Source: Pseudodesulfovibrio sp. (GTDB lineage Bacteria; Desulfobacterota; Desulfovibrionia; Desulfovibrionales; Desulfovibrionaceae). Taken from it: 64,000 nucleotides of DNA. The position numbers were made by a program, and so were the translations under genes. The stretch is from the NCBI GenBank assembly GCA_016744135.1, contig JADGEX010000002.1:124001-188000 (forward strand). Direction: 5' to 3'. This document shows, in pieces, positions 45,442-54,939 of the stretch. Below the pieces are notes generated by a model that worked only from the letters and a program-made list of their open reading frames with translations, had not been told where the DNA came from and searched no databases. How positions within the stretch are numbered: position 1 is the first letter of the stretch; each line of letters begins with the position of its first letter.

Positions 45442-47160
45442 TCAGGCTGGGGCAGTCTCGACGTGAGGAATGGTGAAGGAGACGCGGGTCCCTTTGCCGG
45501 GATGACTAATGATGGAGAGCATATGTGACGGGCCGTAAATCTGCTCCAGTCGCTGGTTGCAATTGCGCACGCCAATGTGGTCTTCCCCGGAGAATTCGTT
45601 TTCGCTGTTCAGGACGCTCCAAAGCGTGGCTTCGTTCATGCCGACACCGTCATCTTCGATGTGGACATGTACCAAATTGTTGTCCCGTCCGATGCGGATG
45701 CGAATGGTCCCGCCGTCATCGCGGCCCAGAATGCCGTGTTTGACGCTGTTTTCTACCAGAGGTTGGATAATCAGGGTCGGAACTTCGATGTTTTCCACGC
45801 CGTCGTCCAGATTCCATTCACTTTTTACTCGGTCACCGAATCGGGCCTGTTCGATTTCCAGATAGGAACGGACCTGTTCCAGTTCTGAACCGATGGGCGC
45901 GAAGCCGTCTCCCGCATCGAGATTGCGGCGCATATACATTGCCAGTTCGGATAGGAGCGAGCGTGCCCGTTCCGGTTTGGTACGACAGAATGCGCCGATA
46001 GTATTCAGGGCATTGAACAGGAAATGCGGGTTGATCTGGGTCTGCAAACGTCGAATTTCCGCTTTGGCGAGCAATTGATTTTTTGTCTGGATATCCTGTA
46101 ATTCAAGCTGTGTTGAGAAGAGTCCTGCAAGGCCTTTAGCCAGTTCAAAATGGGTGGTGTGCAACGGGATACCGTCGGTTCCGTAGAATTTAAGACACCC
46201 TACGATGCGGTTGCCTTTACGCATGGGGACGATGACGGCCGATGTAAGCGGACAGTTCGGATCATCACATCCAATGGCCTCTTTGGAACGAAGAAAGGCT
46301 GGTTTTCCTGACAGGAGGACTTTCTTGGTGGCTGTGGTTCGTAAAGGTTCGCCGGGGAGATGGTGGTCGTCGCCAATTCCCAGATGCGTCAGGACTTTGG
46401 TGTTGCTGGCGATGTCAACGGCGGCGACAGGGACGCGTTCCCAGATGATTCGGGCGGTTTCCAGTGCAGAGGCTTCATCCAGACCGGATCGAAGGTGGGC
46501 CACGGTCTTGTTGGCGATGGCCATAATCTGACTGATGCGGCTGGAATCGCGTTTGCTCCGGTATTCAAAAAGCAGGTGCAGGGTCTGCACGAACAACACC
46601 GCGCCGAACGTGTTCACCGCGATCATTGGCAATGCGATGACTTTGACCAGATCTACGGCTTGATCAAAAGGTTTGGCCATGGTCAAAACCATCAACTGGT
46701 GCATGGTTTCACCCCCCAAACCAACAAAGAGTGCGGCTCGCCAGTTGAGATTGTTACCCTTGAGGTGAATGGAAACATAGCCAGCTATGATACCTTCAAG
46801 GAAGGTCGCCAGCCCACAGGGGAGGGAGCTGAACCCGCCGATATCGATAAGCAATCGATGGCCGCCAGCGATAAGACCTGCTCCAAAGCCTACAAGGGGG
46901 CCGCCGAGCAGTCCGCCAGTGATGACATAGACACCGCGCAAGTTGGCGTACGAATCAAAGACAATGTCGCCGCTGTAGGTGCCCATGATGCCAAGCATGC
47001 CAAACAGCACAGCTAACAAGATTCTGTATTTCTTTTCAGGGCGGCGATTTACGCCGAGTTTGCCCAGCGGAGACAGCGTCAGTACGAACAGGCCGATGGC
47101 CATCATGGCACCGAATCGGCCAATCAGTGTGACCAGAAGATCGAGAATGTGTTCAAACAT
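45442..47160 (-). CDS. LytS/BtsS-type sensor histidine kinase
   Basis: This 572-residue membrane sensor has an N-terminal 5TMR-LYT domain of six to seven helices (about 1-190), a GAF domain (about 210-350), a HisK domain with QINPHFLFNALNTIGAF near 375 (His acceptor) and a HATPase domain ending near residue 568. In the related BtsS and YpdA systems the ligand is pyruvate. It lies 21 bp after the regulator gene and 192 bp before cstA. Confidence 0.92.
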   Translation of the reverse strand: MFEHILDLLVTLIGRFGAMMAIGLFVLTLSPLGKLGVNRRPEKKYRILLAVLFGMLGIMGTYSGDIVFDSYANLRGVYVITGGLLGGPLVGFGAGLIAGGHRLLIDIGGFSSLPCGLATFLEGIIAGYVSIHLKGNNLNWRAALFVGLGGETMHQLMVLTMAKPFDQAVDLVKVIALPMIAVNTFGAVLFVQTLHLLFEYRSKRDSSRISQIMAIANKTVAHLRSGLDEASALETARIIWERVPVAAVDIASNTKVLTHLGIGDDHHLPGEPLRTTATKKVLLSGKPAFLRSKEAIGCDDPNCPLTSAVIVPMRKGNRIVGCLKFYGTDGIPLHTTHFELAKGLAGLFSTQLELQDIQTKNQLLAKAEIRRLQTQINPHFLFNALNTIGAFCRTKPERARSLLSELAMYMRRNLDAGDGFAPIGSELEQVRSYLEIEQARFGDRVKSEWNLDDGVENIEVPTLIIQPLVENSVKHGILGRDDGGTIRIRIGRDNNLVHVHIEDDGVGMNEATLWSVLNSENEFSGEDHIGVRNCNQRLEQIYGPSHMLSIISHPGKGTRVSFTIPHVETAPA

Positions 47161-47181
47161 AATGTCCCGGAGGTCGGCGGT

Positions 47182-47955
47182 TTATAAGCCGAGTCGTTTC
47201 TTGAATTCTTTGACGCGGCCTCGGCTCAGGGTGACTTCGGTTGAGCCGTCGTCGTCAAGGATAAGGCAGTACTTGCCGCCGGTCCACGGTGTGAATTCCC
47301 GGACGTGATTCAAGTTGACCACGGTGCTGCGATTGATACGCAGGAAAGGTTGTGAAGCGACCCGTTCCTCTACCTCGTCAAGAGATGTCAGGGCGTGGCA
47401 AAGGAGGCTTTCGTCGAGCGTGTTGACCATGATTTTGCGTTCTTGCAGTTCAAAGTAAACGATATCTGTAAAATCGATGAATTGAATTCGACCATTTCGT
47501 TCCACCGTGAAGCGGGGGAGAGGTCGGTCGCTGGAAACCGTCTTGAGCAGGTCGCCCAACTCTGGCTGGGGGTCAGTTGCCTTATCCTGTTTTTCGAGTA
47601 TCTCGCGGACTCGTTCAACGCTTTTTTTGAGTCGTTTGGCTGAAACGGGTTTGAGGAGATAGTCCACGGCATTTTTCTCAAAGGCCCGGACCGCGTATTG
47701 ATCGTAGGCGGTTACAAAAATGAACAAAGGAGGGTTTGGTAGATATCGAGCCTCGCGCAACACATCAAACCCATCGTGGCCCGGCATCTGGATGTCCATG
47801 AATACGAGGTCCGGTGATTCATTACGGATGGCCGTCAGTGCTTCGCCAGCGGTTTGTGCCTCCTGAATGTCGAGATCGGGAAAGCTGGCCAGCAGGTAGG
47901 CTAACTCGTTGCGGGCCGGGGCCTCGTCGTCGACTATCAGAGTACGTATTTGCAT
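47182..47955 (-). CDS. LytR/AlgR-family response regulator
   Basis: This 257-residue regulator has a receiver domain with LVFMDIQMPGHDG (phospho-acceptor Asp near 54) and a LytTR DNA-binding domain (about 155-255, RNGRIQFIDFTDIVYFELQERK and FLRINRSTVVNLNHV). ATG 47955 gives the family start MQIRTLIVDDE; a longer in-frame start at 48015 adds an unrelated 20 residues. It precedes lytS. Its likely target is the cstA promoter. Confidence 0.92.
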   Translation of the reverse strand: MQIRTLIVDDEAPARNELAYLLASFPDLDIQEAQTAGEALTAIRNESPDLVFMDIQMPGHDGFDVLREARYLPNPPLFIFVTAYDQYAVRAFEKNAVDYLLKPVSAKRLKKSVERVREILEKQDKATDPQPELGDLLKTVSSDRPLPRFTVERNGRIQFIDFTDIVYFELQERKIMVNTLDESLLCHALTSLDEVEERVASQPFLRINRSTVVNLNHVREFTPWTGGKYCLILDDDGSTEVTLSRGRVKEFKKRLGL

Positions 47956-48053
47956 GGCGGCAACAATGGTCCTGAAGTTTTCATTTTTAACGGTGAAAAC
48001 CCTATTCCAGCCCATGCCTCCCTGTCAATTCCGCCTGTTGTTGGCGCTATTGA

Positions 48054-49742
48054 TCATTTTTTCCAGTATGGATGACTTATATCTTCAAAAGCCGACATGG
48101 CTGCGATGGACCCTTCGCCAATGGCCGTGACGATTTGTTGCAAGCCTCCTGTAAGGTCTCCGGCGGCATAAACACGCGGCAGGTTGGTGCGCATGTCGGA
48201 TTCGACTTTGACGAAGCCGTCTTCTTTGAGTTTCACGCCAAGCGATTGTGCTAGCCCGGTAGAGGCTTCCTGTCCGATAGCGACGAATGCACCGTCCACC
48301 GGCATGTCGGTCACTGCGCGGGTCATGAGGTTCCTAATCTTGAGGTTGTTTACCCGTCGTCCGTCACCTTCGATTTCTTCAACCACGGTATTCCAGAGAA
48401 TGGGAATTTGTTCGTGGTTTACGGAATCCTGAAGAGGTTTCTGTGCACGGAAGGTGTCGCCTCGATGGATGATGCTGACGTTGACCCCGAGGTTTTTGAG
48501 ATGCAGGGCATCGGTCAAGGCTGTGTTGCCGCCTCCGATGATGGCCACTGACTTCCCTTTGTAGAGATACCCGTCACAGGAAGCGCAATAATTGATGCCG
48601 CGACCGAAATACGTGTCCTCACCTACAGCACCGAGTTTGCGGTATGTCGCGCCGGTCGTCAGAATGAGGGCCTTGGCGGAATAGACACCTCGACTGGTCG
48701 TTACGATGATGGTTTCGCCTTCTTTCATATTACCCATTTGAATGGCGTCGACGCTTTCTCCTTCATGTACAGGGAGATATTCGCGAGCATGTTCGCTCAT
48801 GATGTCCATGAGTTGTTTACCGGGAACAGAAACAAATCCCGGATAATTTTCGACAATCGGTGTCAATGCCACCTGACCGCCGACGATATGCTTTTCCAGT
48901 ACTACGGCCTTGAGACCTGCCCGGACCGCGTAGATGCCTGCGGTCAATCCCGCGGGGCCTGCCCCAACGATGACGAGGTCGACTTCGCCGGGTTCAATGG
49001 TTCCGTAGCCGGAGGGCGTTTTGCCTTCTTCCATGCCGGGAAGACTGCCTTCGGCGAGCATGTCCTCTGCGGATTTGAGATAAACCATTTCCACAACAAA
49101 TCGTTCTTCGGGTAAGAGCCCCATGACATCATGGGCTCCCTCATTGAAGATGGTATGTGGAACAGAACCGACGCCGTAGCGTTCCGTTAATTCAGGGTTT
49201 TCACTCATTTCGATACATTCGGCCTTGATTTGGCCGGGTTTTGCGATTGCGCATTTGATAGCGGACATGACCTGTCCGGGACAGTATGGTCAGGTTGGCG
49301 CGACAAAAACTTGAACCAATCGTTCGTCTTTGAGTTGTTCAAGGAGGGGAGTGGACATGTCAGACAGTCCGCTTTTGCCCAGCGAGACGAGCATGATGGC
49401 AGTGATGAAGGATTTTCCTTCTTCACCGATAGGCGCACCCAGAAAGCGGATATGGTAATCGTCGGGATTGACGCACAAGGTGGGCGAGGCTGTCACTTCC
49501 AGTTCTTTGGCGCGGTCGGAATCAATTTCATAACCGGTCACCAATATCTTGTCGGTCAGTCGAGCAAGATCCCAGCAGAATTTGGCTGTGTAGTCAGAGA
49601 ATTCATCATTGACACCGGGCTGGGTGAAAACTTCCAGTGACACAGAGCCTTGGAGCGTCTTGAAGGTTTCGGTCAATTGCTTGCGAACATCGGCAGGCAG
49701 GAACCAGTCGTCCTTTGTATCGTCTTTGAACAGGGGAGCCAT
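48054..49742 (-). CDS. Selenocysteine-containing AhpF/thioredoxin-reductase-like fusion (UGA = Sec151)
   Basis: Two open frames in the same phase are separated only by one TGA (49292-49290). Read through, they give a 562-residue protein. Residues 1-230 form two thioredoxin folds as in AhpF/PDO proteins: the first has lost its CXXC, and the second has AP-T-U-P-Y-C-P at 148-155, so selenocysteine takes the place of the first active Cys. Residues about 245-560 are a thioredoxin-reductase module with VGAGPAGLTAGIY (FAD), NYCASCDGY (redox Cys pair) and IIGGGNTALTDA (NAD(P)H). The NADPH-type HRRD motif is altered to HRGD. A perfect SECIS hairpin follows the UGA, and selC is in the same window. A conventional caller would split it in two. 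Confidence 0.88.
49262..49278 (-). promoter_or_regulatory. Bacterial SECIS element
   Basis: On the minus strand CGGACA-GGTCA-TGTCCG forms a 6-bp perfect stem with a 5-nt loop that begins GGU. It starts exactly 11 nt after the UGA. Stem length, loop GGU and spacing match the known layout for SelB binding in E. coli fdhF. Confidence 0.85.
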
Positions 49743-49839
49743 GGATCACCTCGTATTGTCTGTGCTGGATGAAATTCCTCTATTTATAAAAATATGTGAG
49801 CTGGGTGCACGAGTCAAGTTGGTATAAGAATCGGATTTG

Positions 49840-52185
49840 TCAAATCACTACGCATCGATTTCGGCCACTGTTTTTGGCTTTGTAGAGGGCATCATCGGCT
49901 CGCTTGAGTAACGTTTCGATAGTTTCATCTTTTTCGTGAATTTCCGTTATTCCGATGCTGATGGTGTAAGAGATGGAATGGCCATGTGTCTTTACACTTT
50001 CCTGCTCGATAAGTTGACGGAGTCTTTCAGCGGTCTTTTCTCCGGCAACGATGTTTGTTTGAGTCAGGGCGGCCATGAATTCTTCTCCACCAACTCTGCC
50101 GAAGACATCCGTGGTACGCAAAGTGATTTTACACAGGGTTACCAAAGCCTTTAGGATCTCATCGCCTGCCGGGTGCCCGTAGGTGTCGTTGATCCTTTTA
50201 AAATGATCGATATCCAAGGAGAGCAGGACCATTGAGGTATTGTACCGTTTGCATCGTTCGAACTCAGCAGTCAGGCGTTCCATGAAATAACGTCGGTTGT
50301 GCGCTTCGGTCAGTGGGTCTGTAGAGGCCAGTCTACGCAATTCGTTTTCCATTTGGCGCTGTTTGGTGATATCTCTGTTTACCCCGATCATGCGCTGAGG
50401 AATACCCTGACTATCGGTTTGGATAAGGCCAGCAGTTTGGATGACATGGATACTGTTGTCGGGGTGAATTATTCTGAATTCAAAGTCGATATGCCCCTTC
50501 TGTTCTATGCAAGTGGCGAGTTGACGTTCTACTTCTACGAGATCCTCGGGATGAACACGCGATTTCCACGCTTCGTACATCCCGCTGAATTCATCAGGGC
50601 CGACGTTGTATAATTCCTTCATCTTTTGGTCCCAATGCAGGTCATCAGTGGCGAGGTCCCATTCCCAGATGCCGATGTTGCCGGCATTTGTGGCCAAAGC
50701 CAGTCTGTCGGCTACAACCCGGAGAGCCTCTTCGTTGGATTTGAGATCTGTCATGTCGCGGGCTTCGACGGAAATGTAGTCGATTTTATTTCCGTCCATG
50801 GACACCGGGTGATAGGTCACGGCCATGTATCGTTTGCCTGCTGCCGGTAAGTCGAGCCAGGATTCTACCCGAGCAGTTTCTCCTGCTAATGCTTTGTCCA
50901 TATTGGCTTTGGATACTTGTTCATAAACTTCAGGACCGACTAACTCCTTGATGCTTTTGCCGATGATATCTTTCCGTTCTTTTTTGAACATTTTCAGATA
51001 TGAATTATTGACGATCTTATACACGCCATTGCGATCAACAAGGGAGATGAGGTCGGGTGTGGTCGCGACGATGCGTTCATAGCGAATCAAGGCTGTCTTT
51101 GCCTGTTCCCGCTCTCTGTCTTTTTTGACGAGATTGATGTTCAGGATTGCGAGTTCCTGATTGACCTCTTCCAGTTTGGCTGTACGCCGTTTGACCTTTT
51201 CTTCCAGTTCTTCGTGAGCCGCTTGGAGCTCCGCGTTAGACCTATGGCGTTGGATGATACCCCAGATTCCGTCCATGACGAGTTGCACCTGACGGATGTC
51301 TTCCTCTTCATAGTCAGAGTCCTTGTTGCCGACCCCGGCAAGCATGACGATGCGGTCATCATCAAATATTGGGACATTTGCGTGGTTCCGTATGTATATA
51401 TGTCCTTCAGGGTATCCTTTTTTTTCAGGATGATTTTGATAATCGTTGACGATGACAGCCTTGCGCTGTCTGACTGCATCAGCCCACATGCCAACCCCGT
51501 CCACGGACTGCCCCTGCAGATTCCGTTCGATTGCACATTGCTTCATGACGGATGTTGACCATGCATGGAGTGTCAGCTCTGTCTCGCCGCGATTCAGGAA
51601 ATAGATGTACCCGATGTCACTTGCGGACACTTTGGTGATCGCTTCCAGTGCAAAATTGAGGATTTCTTTTTCAGACCGGTTAGTCATCTCAGAAATGGTG
51701 TACAGTGCTTCAAAGCGGATCTCGGCAAGTTCAATTTCCTTAAGAGCCCGGCGGTGTTCCGTTATGTCGAAAAAAGAAGCTAGTGCCGCTGGTTTTCCAT
51801 TGTATTCAATCGGTCGAGCATTGACACTGACCCATATAGTACTTCCGTCCATACGGGTGAGCGAAAGATGATGGTCTCTGATGGGCTGATCATTTTTGAT
51901 ACGGCTTCTCAGGTGCTCTCTGTCTGCCGGGTTGCTATAGAAGGAACCTGTATCACTTCCTTGAAGATCGGAGGGCGTACATCCCATTATCATGGCGGCT
52001 TCGCTGTTGCATGCGATGATGTCGCCCGTCAGGGAAATAACGGCCATGCCACCGGGCGTCTTTTCAAAAATCAGCCGATGAATAGTGCCGTCCAATTCAT
52101 TCTTCATGAGTCCCAGATGTTTTTCCAGTTCGGCGACACGCTCTTGGGCAGCATCATATTTTTGTTGTAAATTCTTATTGGCCAT
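49840..52185 (-). CDS. Multi-PAS/GAF diguanylate cyclase
   Basis: This 781-residue soluble protein has an N-terminal coiled coil (1-40), PAS (about 40-145), GAF (about 165-315), a long coiled coil (315-375), two PAS domains (about 380-490 and 500-620) and a GGDEF domain. The active-site loop reads GGEEF and an RXXD inhibitory site (RTTD) precedes it by five residues, so it should make cyclic di-GMP with product feedback. Signals are unknown. It runs into the selenoprotein gene 97 bp downstream, but no functional link is apparent. Confidence 0.9.
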   Translation of the reverse strand: MANKNLQQKYDAAQERVAELEKHLGLMKNELDGTIHRLIFEKTPGGMAVISLTGDIIACNSEAAMIMGCTPSDLQGSDTGSFYSNPADREHLRSRIKNDQPIRDHHLSLTRMDGSTIWVSVNARPIEYNGKPAALASFFDITEHRRALKEIELAEIRFEALYTISEMTNRSEKEILNFALEAITKVSASDIGYIYFLNRGETELTLHAWSTSVMKQCAIERNLQGQSVDGVGMWADAVRQRKAVIVNDYQNHPEKKGYPEGHIYIRNHANVPIFDDDRIVMLAGVGNKDSDYEEEDIRQVQLVMDGIWGIIQRHRSNAELQAAHEELEEKVKRRTAKLEEVNQELAILNINLVKKDREREQAKTALIRYERIVATTPDLISLVDRNGVYKIVNNSYLKMFKKERKDIIGKSIKELVGPEVYEQVSKANMDKALAGETARVESWLDLPAAGKRYMAVTYHPVSMDGNKIDYISVEARDMTDLKSNEEALRVVADRLALATNAGNIGIWEWDLATDDLHWDQKMKELYNVGPDEFSGMYEAWKSRVHPEDLVEVERQLATCIEQKGHIDFEFRIIHPDNSIHVIQTAGLIQTDSQGIPQRMIGVNRDITKQRQMENELRRLASTDPLTEAHNRRYFMERLTAEFERCKRYNTSMVLLSLDIDHFKRINDTYGHPAGDEILKALVTLCKITLRTTDVFGRVGGEEFMAALTQTNIVAGEKTAERLRQLIEQESVKTHGHSISYTISIGITEIHEKDETIETLLKRADDALYKAKNSGRNRCVVI

Positions 52186-52220
52186 ACATACGTCCGGTTG
52201 AGCTGTTGGTGTGCGTCGGG

Positions 52221-53363
52221 CTATATCTTTTGGGACACAGGAAGGAGTATGGTGAACGATGTCTTTCCATCACCGGATACGAAATGCACCTCTCCTTGAA
52301 GATATTTTTCAGTGAGTAGTTTTGTGACATAGTTTCCCAATCCTCTGTCTCGGGATTTTGTGGAAATGTATCGTTTGAACATCTGCTCGCGGATAATGGA
52401 AGGGATCTCTCCAGAGTTAGTCATTGAGATGGAAGGCCTTCCGTCATCCAGATAATTGCATTCCAGGATGATTGTATCCGGGGAGCCTTCACTCGCCTCC
52501 AATGCATTGGACAACATATTGCGAATGACGTGCCCTAGCAGTCGTTTATCGCTTGTGAGCGTTTTGGTTTTAATGAGAATGTCGACACCATTGTCCTGCA
52601 TGTTCCTGAGAGCACATTCTTTGGCTATTATTTTATTGAAAAAAGGTTCTGCCGCGAAAGTCTCAAAATCCGGTTCCAGTTTTCCTTCTTCGGCTGCGGT
52701 TACATCTCTGGAATAGAGGACGTCCCTGAGTGTTCGTTGTGAGGATTCTATGAGTAGTTGAAACAGACCTGAGTCTTGAGGGTCGGCTTCTATCAGCTCA
52801 GAGAGAGTGGCGATACCACCTACGCCGTTGATAAGCCCGTGATGAAATGTACGGTTGAGGTAACGGAGTTTGAGCTCATGACTTATATCGATGGTAAAGG
52901 CCAAGGTCATTGGCTTTCCCTCAAACTCAATGGGCTTGGTGTAAACTTGGAGGTCCAGTGGTTCTTCAGAGCCATGAGCGAGACGGACCATACGACATTC
53001 CTTGCAGTCGCTCGTCCCTTCCAGACTTTTGATGATTGCCTGTGCGGCTCCGCATATGTGGCAGAATTCCGAGCAACCGCAACCGGCTTTGACCAATTGT
53101 GAGTTGACACAGTTCAATGCTTCGCCGGGGCGTAAGCCGATGACATCTTCTCGTCGCTGCTTGAGCGCGAGTTTTTGGAATGCTTTGTTGCAGTGTACTA
53201 TTTGCCTGTGTTTGTTGATGACGGTCATGCCCATGGGAACAGCATCAAACCAGGAAAGCATTGGTTCTTGCGTAAGTTCATCAGAAATATGACGGATGGT
53301 TTTTTGGGAGTCTCGTTGAGGGGTGGCGTAGTGAGTGAAGAGTTCTGCCCCTATAGTCGTCAT
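52221..53363 (-). CDS. PAS-domain sensor histidine kinase with cysteine-rich PAS
   Basis: This 380-residue protein has no membrane segment. PAS residues about 37-165 include a cluster of cysteines (LNCVNS, GCGCSEFCHICGA, CKECRM) that may bind a metal or react with oxidants. A DHp-like helix with TFHHGLINGVGGI near 175 follows, then a HATPase domain with VIRNMLSNALEAS and RDRGLGNYVTKLL. ATG 53363 has AAGGA 8 nt upstream; a longer TTG start at 53393 is less likely. It is 35 bp before the cyclase gene, so they may share a transcript. Confidence 0.85.
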   Translation of the reverse strand: MTTIGAELFTHYATPQRDSQKTIRHISDELTQEPMLSWFDAVPMGMTVINKHRQIVHCNKAFQKLALKQRREDVIGLRPGEALNCVNSQLVKAGCGCSEFCHICGAAQAIIKSLEGTSDCKECRMVRLAHGSEEPLDLQVYTKPIEFEGKPMTLAFTIDISHELKLRYLNRTFHHGLINGVGGIATLSELIEADPQDSGLFQLLIESSQRTLRDVLYSRDVTAAEEGKLEPDFETFAAEPFFNKIIAKECALRNMQDNGVDILIKTKTLTSDKRLLGHVIRNMLSNALEASEGSPDTIILECNYLDDGRPSISMTNSGEIPSIIREQMFKRYISTKSRDRGLGNYVTKLLTEKYLQGEVHFVSGDGKTSFTILLPVSQKI

Positions 53364-53489
53364 GATTCTGTCCTTGTTTGGAAACTTCGGCAAGGTGTGT
53401 CGTCCTCTTTGACTCTTTAATCAAATAGTACGGGATTTATTAGTCAGGTCAACACTCTCAGAGTGATTATATTGTAAAGGGCACAAAAA

Positions 53490-53519
53490 TAAAGAGAGGG
53501 CGACATAGCGCCCTCTCTT
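53490..53519 (-). terminator. Terminator of the cytochrome operon
   Basis: AAAGAGAGGGCG and CGCCCTCTCTTT form a perfect 12-bp stem with a 6-nt loop, 21 bp past the end of the octaheme gene on the minus strand, with T-rich flanks. Confidence 0.85.
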
Positions 53520-53540
53520 TAGATTATGAGTGTATTCGGA

Positions 53541-54926
53541 TTACTTTTTGCCGAAGATCTCCACAGGTCTCGTGGTATCACCGCCCGTATTCGGGAAGTC
53601 GGGATACTTATAGGCCTTGGTGTTGGTCTCGATTAGATGACGCGCTTCTTCCATGAATTTGTTGTAGCGATGTTTGCATTCATAGAATCCGTGCCACCAT
53701 GCGTAGTCCGGGGCCATCATGGCAGAACCCATGCGAGCACGACGGCCTTCATGATGCCAGAGTTCGTAGTACTCGACTTCCAGCCCTTCATCGAAGAACT
53801 TGGACTTATCAAGCAGACCCTTTTCGTACAATTCGTCGAGGACCTTCTTGGCTGGTTTGAAGTATGCTTCGTTGTATTCTTCAACAGCCTTGTCGGTTTG
53901 GGCGTAATGGTCATCGATCCATGCCGTACCATGGCATTGCCTGCAGATGTCTTTCATCTTGTCGCGTTCAACTTTCCAATCGGTTCCCGATGGGAACGGT
54001 TTGAAGTCCTGCGGACGAACGGTCAGCGGGGCTTGAAGTTCCCAGGAGAGACGTTCAGTCACATCATGGGTGGTCGGCTGCTTGCCTGCACCTGACATAT
54101 GACAGGACGCACAGGTCGGAGCACGGTAATCCACACCGGGGGTCCATGCGCCAGGAGCAGAGTCAAAGTTATACTCGTGCTTGAAGGCCTGATAGATATC
54201 GCCATGTTTTGATTCGTTGTAGATTTCGATTTGCGGATGATCTGGGCCGAGATGGCACTGGCCGCAGGTTTCGGGCTTACGAGCTTCCATGACTGAGAAA
54301 CGATGGCGAGTATGACAGCTGGTACAGCTACCAAGGCTTCCATCGAGGTTCAGGCGACCGACACCTACGTTGGGCCAAGTTGTCGGATCGAGTTTGCCGT
54401 CCTTCATTTTGAGCACGGTGCCGTGACAGTAGTAACAACCTGTCTTGCGTTCGTTGTCGGAATTCATGCCTTTGTTCAGCCATGGGTCAAGCTTCCACAT
54501 GATCTCAATGGTGTTGGCGTGTTTGCTCTTGGCGTATTGTTTGGCTTCATCAGGATGACAGCGAGAGCAGTCTTTAGGTGTGACGGGAGAGGCGATAGGG
54601 ACGAAATACTGTTTTTCACCCATGGGCATATCACCCTTGGAGTAGTATTTTTCATGGTCTACCGCGATGTCCTGATCGCCGGGTTCGGCCTGGTGGCAGT
54701 CCAGGCAGGTAATCCCAGCCGATGCATGACGGCTCATTGCCCAGTCTGCAAAGATGCCGGGAGTTTCCTGTTTATGACATTCGATGCAAGCTGTGCCCTG
54801 AGGCGGTATGGCTCGGTCCATGCGGAATTCCCGTACTTTGGGGAAATTCTGTGCCCCGGCCATAGCAATGGACAGGAGCATGACCGCCATGATCATGGCG
54901 AGAAAGAGACTCAGTCGTCTATGCAT
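53541..54926 (-). CDS. Octaheme cytochrome c of the hydroxylamine oxidoreductase (HAO) family
   Basis: This 461-residue periplasmic protein has a signal peptide ending near AMAGAQ and eight CXXCH heme motifs (CIECH, CLDCH, CSRCH, CYYCH, CTSCH, CGQCH, CASCH, CRQCH). The C-terminus with YYELWHHEGRRARMGSAMM and WWHGFYECKHRY is typical of the epsilon-type Hao family. These enzymes reduce nitrite or hydroxylamine rather than oxidising the latter when the crosslink Tyr is absent. ATG 54926 has AAGGAGGG upstream; an earlier in-frame start overlaps the partner gene. It pairs with the NapC-type gene 13 bp upstream, its likely electron donor. Confidence 0.85.
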   Translation of the reverse strand: MHRRLSLFLAMIMAVMLLSIAMAGAQNFPKVREFRMDRAIPPQGTACIECHKQETPGIFADWAMSRHASAGITCLDCHQAEPGDQDIAVDHEKYYSKGDMPMGEKQYFVPIASPVTPKDCSRCHPDEAKQYAKSKHANTIEIMWKLDPWLNKGMNSDNERKTGCYYCHGTVLKMKDGKLDPTTWPNVGVGRLNLDGSLGSCTSCHTRHRFSVMEARKPETCGQCHLGPDHPQIEIYNESKHGDIYQAFKHEYNFDSAPGAWTPGVDYRAPTCASCHMSGAGKQPTTHDVTERLSWELQAPLTVRPQDFKPFPSGTDWKVERDKMKDICRQCHGTAWIDDHYAQTDKAVEEYNEAYFKPAKKVLDELYEKGLLDKSKFFDEGLEVEYYELWHHEGRRARMGSAMMAPDYAWWHGFYECKHRYNKFMEEARHLIETNTKAYKYPDFPNTGGDTTRPVEIFGKK

Positions 54927-54939
54927 TCCAAACCCTCCT

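Noticed and set aside
49266-49292. Nonsense mutation or two separate genes at the TGA in the reductase region
   Set aside because: The frame is intact on both sides, the TGA sits at a redox Cys position, a SECIS hairpin follows at the right distance and selC is present, so recoding explains it better.
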